Source of the DNA: Thalassospira sp. UBA1131
GTDB lineage: Bacteria > Pseudomonadota > Alphaproteobacteria > Rhodospirillales > Thalassospiraceae
NCBI RefSeq assembly: GCF_002311515.1
Contig: NZ_DCAO01000104.1
Span: 1 to 23,953, forward strand
Length of the DNA stretch: 23,953 nucleotides
Direction of reading: 5' to 3'
Shown here: piece after piece, positions 1 to 7,295 of the stretch
Position numbering within the stretch: position 1 is the stretch's first letter
Layout of the letters: each line of letters starts with the position of its first letter
Translations under genes and position numbers: made by a program
The notes under the pieces: model-generated
Database searches by the model: none
What the model saw: the letters and a program-made list of their open reading frames with translations, nothing else
Told to the model about the DNA's origin: nothing

Positions 1-265
1 GGGCGATCAGATCATTCATATCCGATCCGGTCAGGGTAATATTGCCTTCTGTCGGGCGATCCAGCCCGACCAGCATGCGGGCCAGTGTCGACTTGCCACA
101 ACCTGATTCCCCGACAATGCCCAGTGTTTCACCCTTGCGCACCGCCACATCAATGCCGCGCACGGCATAGACCATGGGTTTCCGCCCGCCCAAAATCGTG
201 CGGCCGCCACCAAAGGTGCGCACAAGGTCGCTGGTTTGCAAAACGACGTCAGACGTCTCAGACAT
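1..265 (-). CDS. Peptide-type ABC transporter ATP-binding protein (DppF/OppF-like), partial
   Basis: Only the first 88 codons lie in the window; the gene continues past the left edge. The start is the ATG at 263-265, which overlaps the end of the upstream fused permease/ATPase gene by 8 bases, a sign of translational coupling. The Walker A motif GESGCGKST is visible about 60 residues in, preceded by ETLGIV, as is usual in DppF/OppF proteins. The N-terminus (MSETSDVVLQTSDLVRTF) matches the start of this subfamily. It should be the second ATPase of the importer, working with the ATPase half of the neighbouring fused protein on the cytoplasmic face of the membrane. It is the last visible gene of a minus-strand operon that begins at 4798. 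The family is certain; the substrate is unknown. Confidence 0.9.
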   Translation of the reverse strand, partial: MSETSDVVLQTSDLVRTFGGGRTILGGRKPMVYAVRGIDVAVRKGETLGIVGESGCGKSTLARMLVGLDRPTEGNITLTGSDMNDLIA

Positions 266-2195
266 TTGCCGCCTCCATCGGTTTGATACAGCGCACACCA
301 TGGCCGTTGCCCAAATCATCAAAGCTGATCTCACCAACCCGGCATTTATCCTCTGCCCGTTCGCAGCGATCAGCAAAGGCACACCCGGCTGGCAGGTTGT
401 TAACGGCCGGTGGCAATCCCGGAATGGCCGCAGTGCGACGGTCCGGCTCACCCAGACGCGGCACGCAGTCAATCAGACGCTTGGTATAGGGATGCGCCGG
501 ATGGCCAAGAACCTGTTCGGTCGTGCCCATTTCAACAATGCGTCCGGCATACATCACCGCCACCCGGTCACAAATTTCCGACACCACGCCAAAATCATGG
601 GTGATGAACAGGACCGAAGTCCCGTGATCGGTGCGCAGATTGTTCATCAATTTCAAAATCTGCGCCTGCACGGTGACATCAAGGGCCGTCGTCGGTTCAT
701 CGGCGATGATAAGTTGCGGCTCATTGGCAAGGGCCATGGCAATGCCGACACGCTGGCGCATACCGCCTGACAGTTGATGGGGATAGTTTTCCGCCCGGCG
801 TTCAGGGTTGGGAATACGCACCATGCCCAGCAGCTTGACCGCCTTCGCCCAGGCATCCTTGTAGCTCATGGCGTTATGGGCCCGGATCGCCTCGACCAGC
901 TGATCGCCAATGGAAAACAGCGGATGCAACGTCGAAAGCGGATCCTGGAATACATAGGCCGCCTTGCCACCACGAATGTCGCGGACCTGACGTTCGGACA
1001 TGTCAAACACATCCTTGCCATCAAACATCACACGTCCCCCGGCGATCGTGCCGGGTGGGGATGCCACAAGCCCCAGAAGCGAAAGTGCGGTTACCGATTT
1101 GCCCGACCCGGACTCGCCCACCAGACCAACGCATTCATTCTTGCCGACCGAGAAGCTGACACCCCCCACGGCCTTGTAGATGTCATCCCCCAAAACGAAT
1201 TCGGTGCGAAGTTCATCAACGGCCAGAACGGTGTCATCGGCAACCGGATGACCTGTGCCCTCGTCGCTGCGATCAATCTTGGTCAATGGTGCTGGACGTG
1301 CAAGCGCGCCCGATTTCAAACGCGGATCAAGCACATCGCGGATGCCATCACCCAGCAAGTTGATGCTCATCACCAGAATAAAGATCATCGCACCGGGAAT
1401 GGCCGAAAGGTGCTGTGCGGTCGTGATCAGTTTGCGCCCCTCGCCCAGCATGGAGCCAAGGTCGGCCTGTGGCGGCTGCGCACCAAGCCCCAAAAAGCTC
1501 AAGCCCGCCGTCTCAAGGATCATCCAGCCAACTGTGGTCGAAATCGTTATCACGATCACCGGCATGACATTTGGCAGGATTTCCGTCACCAGGATACGGA
1601 TATGCCCCTTGCCAGACAGCTTGGCGGCATCAACGAATTCACGATGCGCAATACCCACCGTCACACCGCGAATGTTACGCGCAAAGAACGGGATGTTGAC
1701 CACCGCAATTGCATAAAGCGCATTCATCAGTCCCGGCCCAAGGGCCGCGACAATCGCCAGTGCCAGAAGGATATAGGGAAAGGCCATCAACATATCGATG
1801 CCGCGCATCATGATGTTGTCTGTCCGCCCGCCAAAATAGCCCGACACAATCCCGATGGTCGATCCGAACAGGGCCGCCACCAGGGACGCCGAAATCCCGA
1901 CCGCAAGACTGACCCGTGTGCCCCAAAGCAAACGCGACAAAAGATCACGTCCCAGATGATCAGTGCCCAGAAAATGCCCCTCCGAGAACGGCGGCAACAA
2001 ACGTTGCGCCGGGTCTGTCACATCCGGATCGGGCAGCGGAAGGATCGGCGTGATCAAGACAAGCGCGATGACAAGCGCAAGGATTGCTGCCCCCATCAGG
2101 GCCAGCTGATTGCGGGCCAAAAGCTTAAACGCCGAGGGGCGCGCAGAACGCTTTTTGGCTTTGATATCCGGTGCTGTTGCTGTGTTGCTGGTCAT
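258..2195 (-). CDS. Fused ABC permease (DppC-like) and ATP-binding protein (DppD-like)
   Basis: A single 645-residue reading frame carries two transporter subunits. Residues 1 to about 298 are a DppC-type permease with an N-terminal membrane segment (about 30-52), the GTDHLGRD motif (77-84) and an EAA loop near 184-200 (EFVDAAKLSGKGHIR). After a hydrophilic linker (about 298-322) comes a DppD-type ATPase: Walker A GESGSGKS (360-367), signature LSGGMRQR (475-482), Walker B LIIADEP (495-501) and switch histidine 533. The C-terminal oligopeptide-transporter extension has four cysteines (605, 611, 618, 636), a pattern reported to hold an iron-sulfur cluster in some DppD proteins. The start overlaps the preceding permease stop by four bases (ATGA). 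Separate DppC and DppD are the usual state; the frame is uninterrupted here, so the fusion is not an obvious sequencing error. The substrate is not shown by sequence. Confidence 0.93.
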   Translation of the reverse strand: MTSNTATAPDIKAKKRSARPSAFKLLARNQLALMGAAILALVIALVLITPILPLPDPDVTDPAQRLLPPFSEGHFLGTDHLGRDLLSRLLWGTRVSLAVGISASLVAALFGSTIGIVSGYFGGRTDNIMMRGIDMLMAFPYILLALAIVAALGPGLMNALYAIAVVNIPFFARNIRGVTVGIAHREFVDAAKLSGKGHIRILVTEILPNVMPVIVITISTTVGWMILETAGLSFLGLGAQPPQADLGSMLGEGRKLITTAQHLSAIPGAMIFILVMSINLLGDGIRDVLDPRLKSGALARPAPLTKIDRSDEGTGHPVADDTVLAVDELRTEFVLGDDIYKAVGGVSFSVGKNECVGLVGESGSGKSVTALSLLGLVASPPGTIAGGRVMFDGKDVFDMSERQVRDIRGGKAAYVFQDPLSTLHPLFSIGDQLVEAIRAHNAMSYKDAWAKAVKLLGMVRIPNPERRAENYPHQLSGGMRQRVGIAMALANEPQLIIADEPTTALDVTVQAQILKLMNNLRTDHGTSVLFITHDFGVVSEICDRVAVMYAGRIVEMGTTEQVLGHPAHPYTKRLIDCVPRLGEPDRRTAAIPGLPPAVNNLPAGCAFADRCERAEDKCRVGEISFDDLGNGHGVRCIKPMEAANV

Positions 2196-3139
2196 GCCTT
2201 CACCCTCGGATCAAGCAGATGCTGCAACACATCGGCAAACAGATTGAAAAGAACATAACTGCCCGCGACCAGAACCACGCCCCCCTGCACCAGCAGGATG
2301 TCACGGGTTGAAATCGCATTGACGAGCATGCGACCAATGCCGGGCCACTGGAACACGGTTTCAATATAAACCGCCCCGCCCAGAACAAAGCCCGCCTGCA
2401 CCCCGATCACCGGAATGACGTTGACCAATGCCGCCTTGAAGGCGTGGCGATAAATCACACGGTTTTCATCAAGTCCCTTGGCGCGCGCTGTGCGAATGAA
2501 ATCCTGACGCAGGACTTCAAGCATGTTCGATCGGGTCAACCGTGCAATAATCCCGGTCGCCACCACGGCAAGCGTGACCGACGGCAAAATCAAATGGCGG
2601 ATCAGATCGGGCAAATCACCGCCACCATAAATCGCATACATGCCGCTGACCGGAAGCCACCGCAATTCAACGGCAAAGAACATCATCAATAAAAGACCCA
2701 GCCAGAAACTGGGCACGGAAATGCCAATCAGTACCGCAAAGGTCAGCGCCTTGTCCGCCCAGCCATATTGACGCACGGCGGAAATTACCCCGGTCAAAAG
2801 GCCAAAAATCGTACAGAGGACAAGCGACGTACCCGCAAGGATCAGGGTCGCGCCAAACCGTTCAAGGATTTCATCCAGAACTGGTCGGTTCAGGCTATAG
2901 GATCGCCCGAAATCGCCCTGAAGCATATTGGTCAGCCAGATCCAGTATTGTTCGACCATGGTTTTGTCCAAACCAAGATCGGCACGCAACTTCTCGACAT
3001 TATCCGGCGTGGCATAGGATCCAAGGATCGCCAATGCCGGATCGCCGGGGATCATCGACATAATCAGAAAAACGATCACGGTCAGGCCCAGTAAAACCGG
3101 CACCATCAGGATCAATCGACGTAAAATATAGACGTGCAT
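2192..3139 (-). CDS. Peptide-type ABC transporter permease (DppB-like)
   Basis: A 315-residue integral membrane protein with the full DppB/OppB plan: the N-terminal segment MHVYILRRLILMVPVLLGLTV, the MSMIPGDPA motif just after the first membrane helix, about six membrane segments, and the EAA-type coupling loop DFIRTARAKGLDENRVIYRHA near residues 214-234. The end LLDPRVKA is typical. It forms the import channel together with the permease half of the downstream fused protein, with which it overlaps by four bases. The ATG at 3137-3139 has only a weak ribosome binding site. The gene lies about 90 bases beyond the binding-protein gene and a stem-loop, so it is probably expressed below the level of the binding protein. 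Confidence 0.94.
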   Translation of the reverse strand: MHVYILRRLILMVPVLLGLTVIVFLIMSMIPGDPALAILGSYATPDNVEKLRADLGLDKTMVEQYWIWLTNMLQGDFGRSYSLNRPVLDEILERFGATLILAGTSLVLCTIFGLLTGVISAVRQYGWADKALTFAVLIGISVPSFWLGLLLMMFFAVELRWLPVSGMYAIYGGGDLPDLIRHLILPSVTLAVVATGIIARLTRSNMLEVLRQDFIRTARAKGLDENRVIYRHAFKAALVNVIPVIGVQAGFVLGGAVYIETVFQWPGIGRMLVNAISTRDILLVQGGVVLVAGSYVLFNLFADVLQHLLDPRVKA

Positions 3140-3185
3140 GGCAAGGCTCGTCTGGCTATGTGCGGGAAATGGGATTTAAAGCAAA

Positions 3186-3218
3186 AATGCCGGGGCTGGC
3201 AGGCCATGCCCCGGCATT
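3186..3218 (-). terminator. Stem-loop between binding protein and permease genes; attenuator or intrinsic terminator
   Basis: Perfect 11-base arms (AATGCCGGGGC at 3186-3196 and its complement at 3208-3218) enclose an 11-base loop. Read on the minus strand, the stem is followed by TTTTT-GC-TTT (3187 down to about 3179), the layout of a rho-independent terminator. It lies after the binding-protein stop codon and before the permease start. In ABC importers such an element usually gives excess binding protein by partial termination or by protecting the 3' end of a processed mRNA. The structure is seen in the sequence; the effect is inferred. Confidence 0.8.
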
Positions 3219-3229
3219 GATGTATCAGA

Positions 3230-4798
3230 TCAGTTCTTTACGACATCATCAAGCAGCAGGAAGAAGGACGGCTGCAATTTGAAACCATCCACCATCGTGC
3301 TTGAAACCGCATTCTGTTTCCAGTTTGCGATAAAGGCCCATGGCGCATCGTCATAGACGATTTCCTGCATCTCGCGATACAGCTTGGCACGTTCGGCCTG
3401 ATCGGTCGAAGAGCGGGCTGCTTCAAGAAGCTTGTCCACTTCCGGGTTGGAATAGTAACCGGAATTGAAGCCCCCCTTGTCCGGCCACGCATCGGTGCGC
3501 AGTGCCAGATATGGCAGGGTGTCAGGATCATTGGTCATCCATGCCATTTCTGCCATGTCCGCCTTGCCTTCAAGACCCGGGTTCACCTTGCCAAGGAAGG
3601 TGTTCCATTCGTAGGTCTCGATTGCAACCGTCAAGCCAACCTGTGCCAGATCGGCCTGAATGGCTGCCCCCATCGGGACCGGATCAAGCATGCCCGAGCC
3701 ACCTTCGGTGACATAGAAGGTAACTTCTGCCCCTTCGGCACCGGCTTCCTTGATCAGTTGTTTGGCCTTTTCCACATCATGCGGATAAGGCTGGAGCTGT
3801 TCGTTATACGCCCATGCAAAGGCAGGCGGGGTCGGACCCGATGCAATTTCAGCTGTCCCCTGCAGGACGTTTTCCACCAATGCCTTTTTATCAATGGCAT
3901 AGTTGATCGCCTGACGGACTTTCTTGTCCTGGAACGGGCCTTCTTTCAGATTGAGGATCAGGAACCACAAGTGTGGGCCTGCCTGTTCATAGACGCTGAA
4001 GTTATCGTCGCCCGCAAGCTGGGTCAGGCTGTCTGGCGGGACTTCGACCATCAGGTCAATACCGCCAGCCATCAATTCAGCCACACGGGTGTTAGCATCC
4101 GTAATCGGACGGAACACAACTGCTTCAAGCTTGGCCGGATCTTCCCAGTAATCGTCATTGCGTACGACAACCACCTTGGCGTTGCTTTCCCATTCGGCAA
4201 ATTTGAAAGGACCGGTGCCCACCGGGCTGCGGCCAAAGTCTGCCCCGTTTTCCGCAACAGCCGTCGGCGAAACAATCAGGCCGGTCGGATAGGCAAGGTT
4301 GGACAGGAACGGCGCATAAGGTGCATTCAGCTGGAACTTGACGGTCAGGTCATCGACGACTTCGACCTCTTCCACCGCGCTAAAGAAGAAGGCAAGCGGG
4401 AAAGGACCGGTGTCATGTTCAGGATGATTTTCATCAAGCATGCGGTCAAAATTGTATTTGACTGCCTCGGCATTGAATGGTGTGCCGTCATGGAAGGTCA
4501 CACCATCCCGCAGATTGAAAGTGTAAACCGTGCCGTCATCAGAGATCGTCCAGCTTTCTGCAAGGGCGGGCTCAACTTCGAGCGTGCCGTCCTTATAGCG
4601 GACCAGACCATCATAAACATTCATCAGAATGCGGAAATCATTCACGGCGGTCACTGCCGCCGGATCAAGTGATTTGGGCTCTGCAATCTGACCGACCACC
4701 AGGACACCCGGTGGCGTCTGGGCTTCGGCCGGGCCGAAACCGATTGCGGAAACCGCAAGGGTTGCTGCTGCAAGCACCCCTTTAAACAGGCTTTTCAT
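3230..4798 (-). CDS. ABC transporter substrate-binding protein, family 5 (DppA/OppA-like)
   Basis: A 522-residue periplasmic solute-binding protein. A Sec signal peptide (MKSLFKGVLAAATLAVSAIGFG, probable cleavage after AEA at residue 26) is followed by the family-5 features EPKSLDPAAV, YDGLVRYKDGTLEVEPALAESWTISDDGTVYTF and the SPVGTGPFKF motif near residue 200. Length and motifs are normal for the family. The ATG at 4796-4798 has a good ribosome binding site (GGGAGG at 4804-4809, minus strand). It is the first gene of the importer operon and captures the substrate outside the inner membrane. Family-5 proteins bind peptides, opines, nickel chelates, glutathione and other compounds, so the ligand cannot be read from sequence. 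The divergent amidohydrolase and DUF1028 genes suggest a small amide- or ureido-containing compound; this is inference. Confidence 0.93.
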   Translation of the reverse strand: MKSLFKGVLAAATLAVSAIGFGPAEAQTPPGVLVVGQIAEPKSLDPAAVTAVNDFRILMNVYDGLVRYKDGTLEVEPALAESWTISDDGTVYTFNLRDGVTFHDGTPFNAEAVKYNFDRMLDENHPEHDTGPFPLAFFFSAVEEVEVVDDLTVKFQLNAPYAPFLSNLAYPTGLIVSPTAVAENGADFGRSPVGTGPFKFAEWESNAKVVVVRNDDYWEDPAKLEAVVFRPITDANTRVAELMAGGIDLMVEVPPDSLTQLAGDDNFSVYEQAGPHLWFLILNLKEGPFQDKKVRQAINYAIDKKALVENVLQGTAEIASGPTPPAFAWAYNEQLQPYPHDVEKAKQLIKEAGAEGAEVTFYVTEGGSGMLDPVPMGAAIQADLAQVGLTVAIETYEWNTFLGKVNPGLEGKADMAEMAWMTNDPDTLPYLALRTDAWPDKGGFNSGYYSNPEVDKLLEAARSSTDQAERAKLYREMQEIVYDDAPWAFIANWKQNAVSSTMVDGFKLQPSFFLLLDDVVKN

Positions 4799-4929
4799 TC
4801 AAGCCTCCCATGTTGAAACCTTCCTGTTACCCCCGGCTCATACCGAACCGACCGACAACGCACCGTATGTGAGGTGTTCTTTTTGATTGGACGTTTCCTG
4901 AATTCCGAACCCGTTGTCGATGCTTTCGG

Positions 4930-4958
4930 ATGTCACGGTTGCAAAACATATTTATAAT
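4930..4958 (+). promoter_or_regulatory. Candidate promoter of the DUF1028/amidohydrolase operon
   Basis: On the plus strand ATGTCA (4930-4935, 4 of 6 matches to TTGACA) is followed after 17 bases by a perfect TATAAT (4953-4958). A start near 4965 would give a leader of about 74 bases before the ATG at 5039. The -10 element is inside the first palindrome and the second palindrome lies downstream of the predicted start. It overlaps the oppositely directed importer promoter. Confidence 0.45.
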
Positions 4959-4965
4959 GATAAAT
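4950..4965. promoter_or_regulatory. Operator-like palindrome, copy 1
   Basis: ATTTATAATGATAAAT is a 16-base palindrome broken at one central base pair. It matches the perfect copy at 4981 at 15 of 16 positions. It covers the -10 elements of both divergent promoter candidates. The AT-rich block stands out against the GC-rich surroundings, and the same-phase repeat indicates a dimeric regulator. The cognate protein is not evident in the window. Confidence 0.65.
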
Positions 4966-4979
4966 TTGATTTCGGCAAT
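4951..4979 (-). promoter_or_regulatory. Candidate promoter of the importer operon
   Basis: On the minus strand TTGCCG (4979-4974) is followed after 17 bases by TATAAA (4956-4951). These match the sigma-70 consensus at 4 of 6 and 5 of 6 positions. A start near 4943 would leave a leader of about 145 bases before the binding-protein ATG. The -10 element and most of the spacer lie inside the first 16-base palindrome, and the second palindrome starts just upstream of the -35, so binding there would block this promoter. Confidence 0.5.
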
Positions 4980-4980
4980 T

Positions 4981-4996
4981 ATTTATCATGATAAAT
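4981..4996. promoter_or_regulatory. Operator-like palindrome, copy 2
   Basis: ATTTATCATGATAAAT is a perfect 16-base palindrome. It begins 31 bases after the start of copy 1, close to three helical turns, so two dimers would sit on the same face of the DNA. It lies 42 bases before the DUF1028 start codon. Confidence 0.7.
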
Positions 4997-5000
4997 TTAA

Positions 5001-5029
5001 GACAGCACATTCAACAAGCTGTCTGACAG
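5001..5029 (+). repeat. GACAG/CTGTC inverted repeats in the DUF1028 leader
   Basis: GACAGC (5001-5006) pairs with GCTGTC (5018-5023) across 11 bases, and CTGTC-T-GACAG (5019-5029) is an overlapping alternative palindrome. Both lie directly before the ribosome binding site (AGGCGGGAA, 5028-5036) of the gene at 5039. They may form a small mRNA hairpin or a second regulator site; the arms are short. Confidence 0.4.
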
Positions 5030-5038
5030 GCGGGAAAC

Positions 5039-5704
5039 ATGACCTTCACAATCGTCGCCAGAGACCCGAAAACCAATGCACTGGGCATCGCCAGCGCGAC
5101 GGGAAATCTGGCCGTTGGCGGGTTTGTCCCGCATATTGCACCGGGTATTGGTGCCATCGCCACACAGGGTTTCTCGACCAATTTTTGGTACGGCATCAAT
5201 GGTCTGGCACTGCTTGAACAAGGAAAATCTGCGGAGTCGGTCCGTGAAAAACTGACCGGCGATGACGATGGTCGCAATTGGCGACAATTGATCGTCCTTG
5301 ACCAAACTGGTGAAACGGCTGTCTGGACGGGGGATAAAAACCGATCAGAAACCGCCGAAATCACCGAGCACGATTTGGCGATTGCCGGAAATATGCTGGC
5401 CCACAGCAATGTGCCCGATGCCATGCGTGAAAAGTTCACCATGATGCGCAAGGCACACGAGCCATTTGAGAAATGCATTCTCGAAGCGCTCGTCGCAGGT
5501 TTCAAGGCCGGGGGTGATGTGCGTGGCACAACATCGGCAGTGATCAAGGTCATGACGCCAAACCGCCTGCCCCTTGATCTGCGTGTTGATGATCATTCTG
5601 ATCCCGTGCACGAACTGATGCGCCTGTATGGCAAAACACAGGATCCGGAATACCGTTACTTCTTTGATCGTCTGCCGACACCTGACAAACCTCACCAATA
5701 CTAG
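5039..5704 (+). CDS. DUF1028 family protein (Ntn-hydrolase-like)
   Basis: 221 residues. The N-terminus MTFTIVARDPKTNALGIASATGNLAVGGFVP, followed by GIGAIATQGFSTNFWYG, is the hallmark of DUF1028, a family whose fold resembles Ntn hydrolases and whose biochemical role I do not know to be established. There is no signal peptide, so it is presumably cytoplasmic. The ATG at 5039 is chosen because family members begin with MTFSIVARDP or close variants and because AGGCGGGAA lies just upstream. The gene begins a two-gene operon with an M20 amidohydrolase 19 bases downstream and is divergent from the importer. This neighbourhood suggests hydrolysis or processing of an imported amide, peptide or ureido compound; that is inference only. 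Confidence 0.88.
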   Translation: MTFTIVARDPKTNALGIASATGNLAVGGFVPHIAPGIGAIATQGFSTNFWYGINGLALLEQGKSAESVREKLTGDDDGRNWRQLIVLDQTGETAVWTGDKNRSETAEITEHDLAIAGNMLAHSNVPDAMREKFTMMRKAHEPFEKCILEALVAGFKAGGDVRGTTSAVIKVMTPNRLPLDLRVDDHSDPVHELMRLYGKTQDPEYRYFFDRLPTPDKPHQY

Positions 5705-5723
5705 AACCAGGGCAAAAATCGCC

Positions 5724-6971
5724 ATGCTTGGCCAACTGATCTTTGACCGCCTTGAAGAGGCCGCCATCCACAGCCAACCCGGTCCGGGTGTTACCCGTCT
5801 GTTCTTGAGTGACGAACACCGCGCCGTCACGCCGCTGATCCGCGACTGGATGACCAAGGCGGGCCTTGTCAGTGAAATTGACGCCGCAGGCAATATCGTC
5901 GGGCGTGATCAAAAGGCACTGGATGGTGCGCCTACCCTGATCATGGGATCCCATCAGGACACTGTTGTTTCAGGCGGGAAATATGACGGAATGCTGGGCG
6001 TTGCCCTGCCAATTGCGGTGATCGAACAACTCAATAAATCAGGGATCGACTTGCCATTCGGCATCGAAATTGTCGCCTTTGGCGATGAAGAAGGTACGCG
6101 CTTTCAATCAACACTCGTCGGTTCTCGGGCGCTGGCGGGCAAACATGACCCGAAATCGCTGGAGGCCACCGATGATAAAGGCATATCTGTTGCAGATGCC
6201 TTGCGCGCATTTGGTTGTACGCCCGAAGATATCGCAGGCCTCAAACGTGACAAGGCCAATGTACTGGGCTTTATCGAAACCCATATCGAACAGGGTCCGG
6301 TTCTTGAAAAGCGTGATCTGCCCGTTGGCGTTGTTACCGCACTGACCGGCATTGAACGCCACCGCATTCGTATTCAGGGCAAGGCCAGCCATGCGGGAAC
6401 AACCCCGATGAATGACCGACACGATGCCTTGGTGGCAGCCGCCGATATCATCCATCAGGTGGAAGGCATCTGTTCGATGACCGATGGCATGGTCGGTGTC
6501 GTCGGCAAGATCGAAGTCAGCCCGAACGCGGTCAATGTCATTCCCGATCATGTCGATCTGACCATCGAACTGCGCGCACCTGAGCGGATTGTTCGGGTCA
6601 ATGGTCGCGGGCAGATCCTGTCGGCACTGCCCAATATCGCGACCAATCGCCGTGTGGAAATATCGGCCGACCTGACCTATGAGGCAGAAGGCGTGCCGTG
6701 CGCCAACTGGATCATGGATGGGCTGGGTCAGGCAATTGGTGAACAGGGCATAGAACCCTTTCGGCTGTTTAGCGGCGCAGGCCATGACGGGCTTGCCATG
6801 CATGATCTGTGTGACATTGGCATGTTGTTTGTGCGGTGTCGCGACGGGCTAAGCCACCATCCCGAGGAAGCCGTCACGCCAGAGGATATCGATGTTGCCA
6901 CCCGTGTGTTGATCGACTTCCTGCAAATGGTCGGTCCCATCAAAGGAATTTCTGGCACACAAACGGCCTGA
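5724..6971 (+). CDS. Zn-dependent amidohydrolase, M20 family (N-carbamoyl-L-amino-acid hydrolase / allantoate amidohydrolase type)
   Basis: From the ATG at 5724 the protein is 415 residues, normal for the hydantoinase/carbamoylase family. A longer in-frame start at 5628 would overlap DUF1028 by 77 bases and adds sequence without family character. The expected metal ligands are visible: H78 (GSHQDT), D89 (GKYDG), E123 (FGDEEGTRF), H187 (ETHIEQGPVLE) and H379 (LSHHPEE). The dimerisation-domain motif GKASHAGTTPM is at 219-229. Relatives hydrolyse N-carbamoyl-L-amino acids, 3-ureidopropionate or allantoate, releasing ammonia and carbon dioxide or urea-type products. The substrate here is unproved; no hydantoinase, allantoinase or urease gene lies in the window. 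It is probably cotranscribed with the DUF1028 gene. Confidence 0.92.
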   Translation: MLGQLIFDRLEEAAIHSQPGPGVTRLFLSDEHRAVTPLIRDWMTKAGLVSEIDAAGNIVGRDQKALDGAPTLIMGSHQDTVVSGGKYDGMLGVALPIAVIEQLNKSGIDLPFGIEIVAFGDEEGTRFQSTLVGSRALAGKHDPKSLEATDDKGISVADALRAFGCTPEDIAGLKRDKANVLGFIETHIEQGPVLEKRDLPVGVVTALTGIERHRIRIQGKASHAGTTPMNDRHDALVAAADIIHQVEGICSMTDGMVGVVGKIEVSPNAVNVIPDHVDLTIELRAPERIVRVNGRGQILSALPNIATNRRVEISADLTYEAEGVPCANWIMDGLGQAIGEQGIEPFRLFSGAGHDGLAMHDLCDIGMLFVRCRDGLSHHPEEAVTPEDIDVATRVLIDFLQMVGPIKGISGTQTA

Positions 6972-7020
6972 CCTGGCCGGTCGTACGCACTTTTTTTAAG
7001 CGTTCTTGCAAAACATTCCC

Positions 7021-7057
7021 ACGCGCGCTGAAAAGTTCGGCGCGTTTTATTTTGTTT
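7021..7057 (+). terminator. Probable intrinsic terminator of the DUF1028/amidohydrolase operon
   Basis: ACGCGC (7021-7026) pairs with GCGCGT (7040-7045), with a further GAA/TTC pairing inside the loop. It is followed by TTTTATTTTGTTT (7045-7057). The stem is short, but the U-rich tail and position between two operons support the call. Confidence 0.55.
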
Positions 7058-7140
7058 GGCCGTCAAATAGCACGCCAAAACAGAACATCTTATTTTTATA
7101 CCTCAACTTTTTGGCGAATTCGTTTCAGTTTTATGTATCA

Positions 7141-7187
7141 TTCCCCCATGTCGTTTCATTTGGCGCTGGAAATGAAATTCGGGGGAA
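7141..7187 (+). promoter_or_regulatory. Two-part inverted repeat in the uspA-like gene leader
   Basis: An outer stem TTCCCCC (7141-7147) / GGGGGAA (7181-7187) encloses an asymmetric internal loop and an inner perfect 8-base stem TTTCATTT (7154-7161) / AAATGAAA (7170-7177) with an 8-base loop. It lies about 110 bases before the start codon. It could be an mRNA leader structure or a DNA operator. It has no U-tail, so it is not a terminator. Confidence 0.5.
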
Positions 7188-7295
7188 CCGTCGTGTGCTG
7201 GCGTCAAATGCGACATGGTACAGGCCGACACCTGTATTGCGAGAGGAAGTGGGAGAGTCTTATCCGACATTTCAGTCTCTGATCAGGAGAAGCAC

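Larger units (their letters stand above)
6972..7295 (+). other. Intergenic region before the stress protein/symporter genes
   Basis: No convincing gene is seen in these 324 bases. The region holds a terminator-like hairpin (7021-7057), an AT-rich stretch (about 7075-7140) that could contain a promoter, a two-part inverted repeat (7141-7187), and a purine-rich leader ending in AGGAGA before the ATG at 7296. A run of seven T (6991-6997) follows a short GGCC stem near the amidohydrolase stop but makes only a weak terminator. Confidence 0.6.

Noticed and set aside
774..2258. A 494-codon plus-strand open frame opposite the fused permease/ATPase
   Set aside because: It is the antisense shadow of a strongly conserved coding gene; its Arg/His/Gln-rich translation has no domain character or ribosome binding site.
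4950..4996. Fur, FNR or similar global-regulator boxes
   Set aside because: The palindromes share AT-rich half sites with several consensus motifs but match neither the 19-base Fur box nor TTGAT-N4-ATCAA of FNR, so no named regulator is assigned.
5628..5723. Upstream start for the M20 amidohydrolase, adding 32 residues
   Set aside because: It would overlap the DUF1028 gene by 77 bases, and the added residues do not resemble the family N-terminus; the ATG at 5724 gives normal length.
7200..7295. Glycine riboswitch upstream of the AGCS symporter
   Set aside because: GGGAGAGTC and a later TCTCTG look suggestive, but the conserved aptamer core near CGCCGAAGG with its following purine-rich bulge is missing, and the symporter is not the first gene after this leader.
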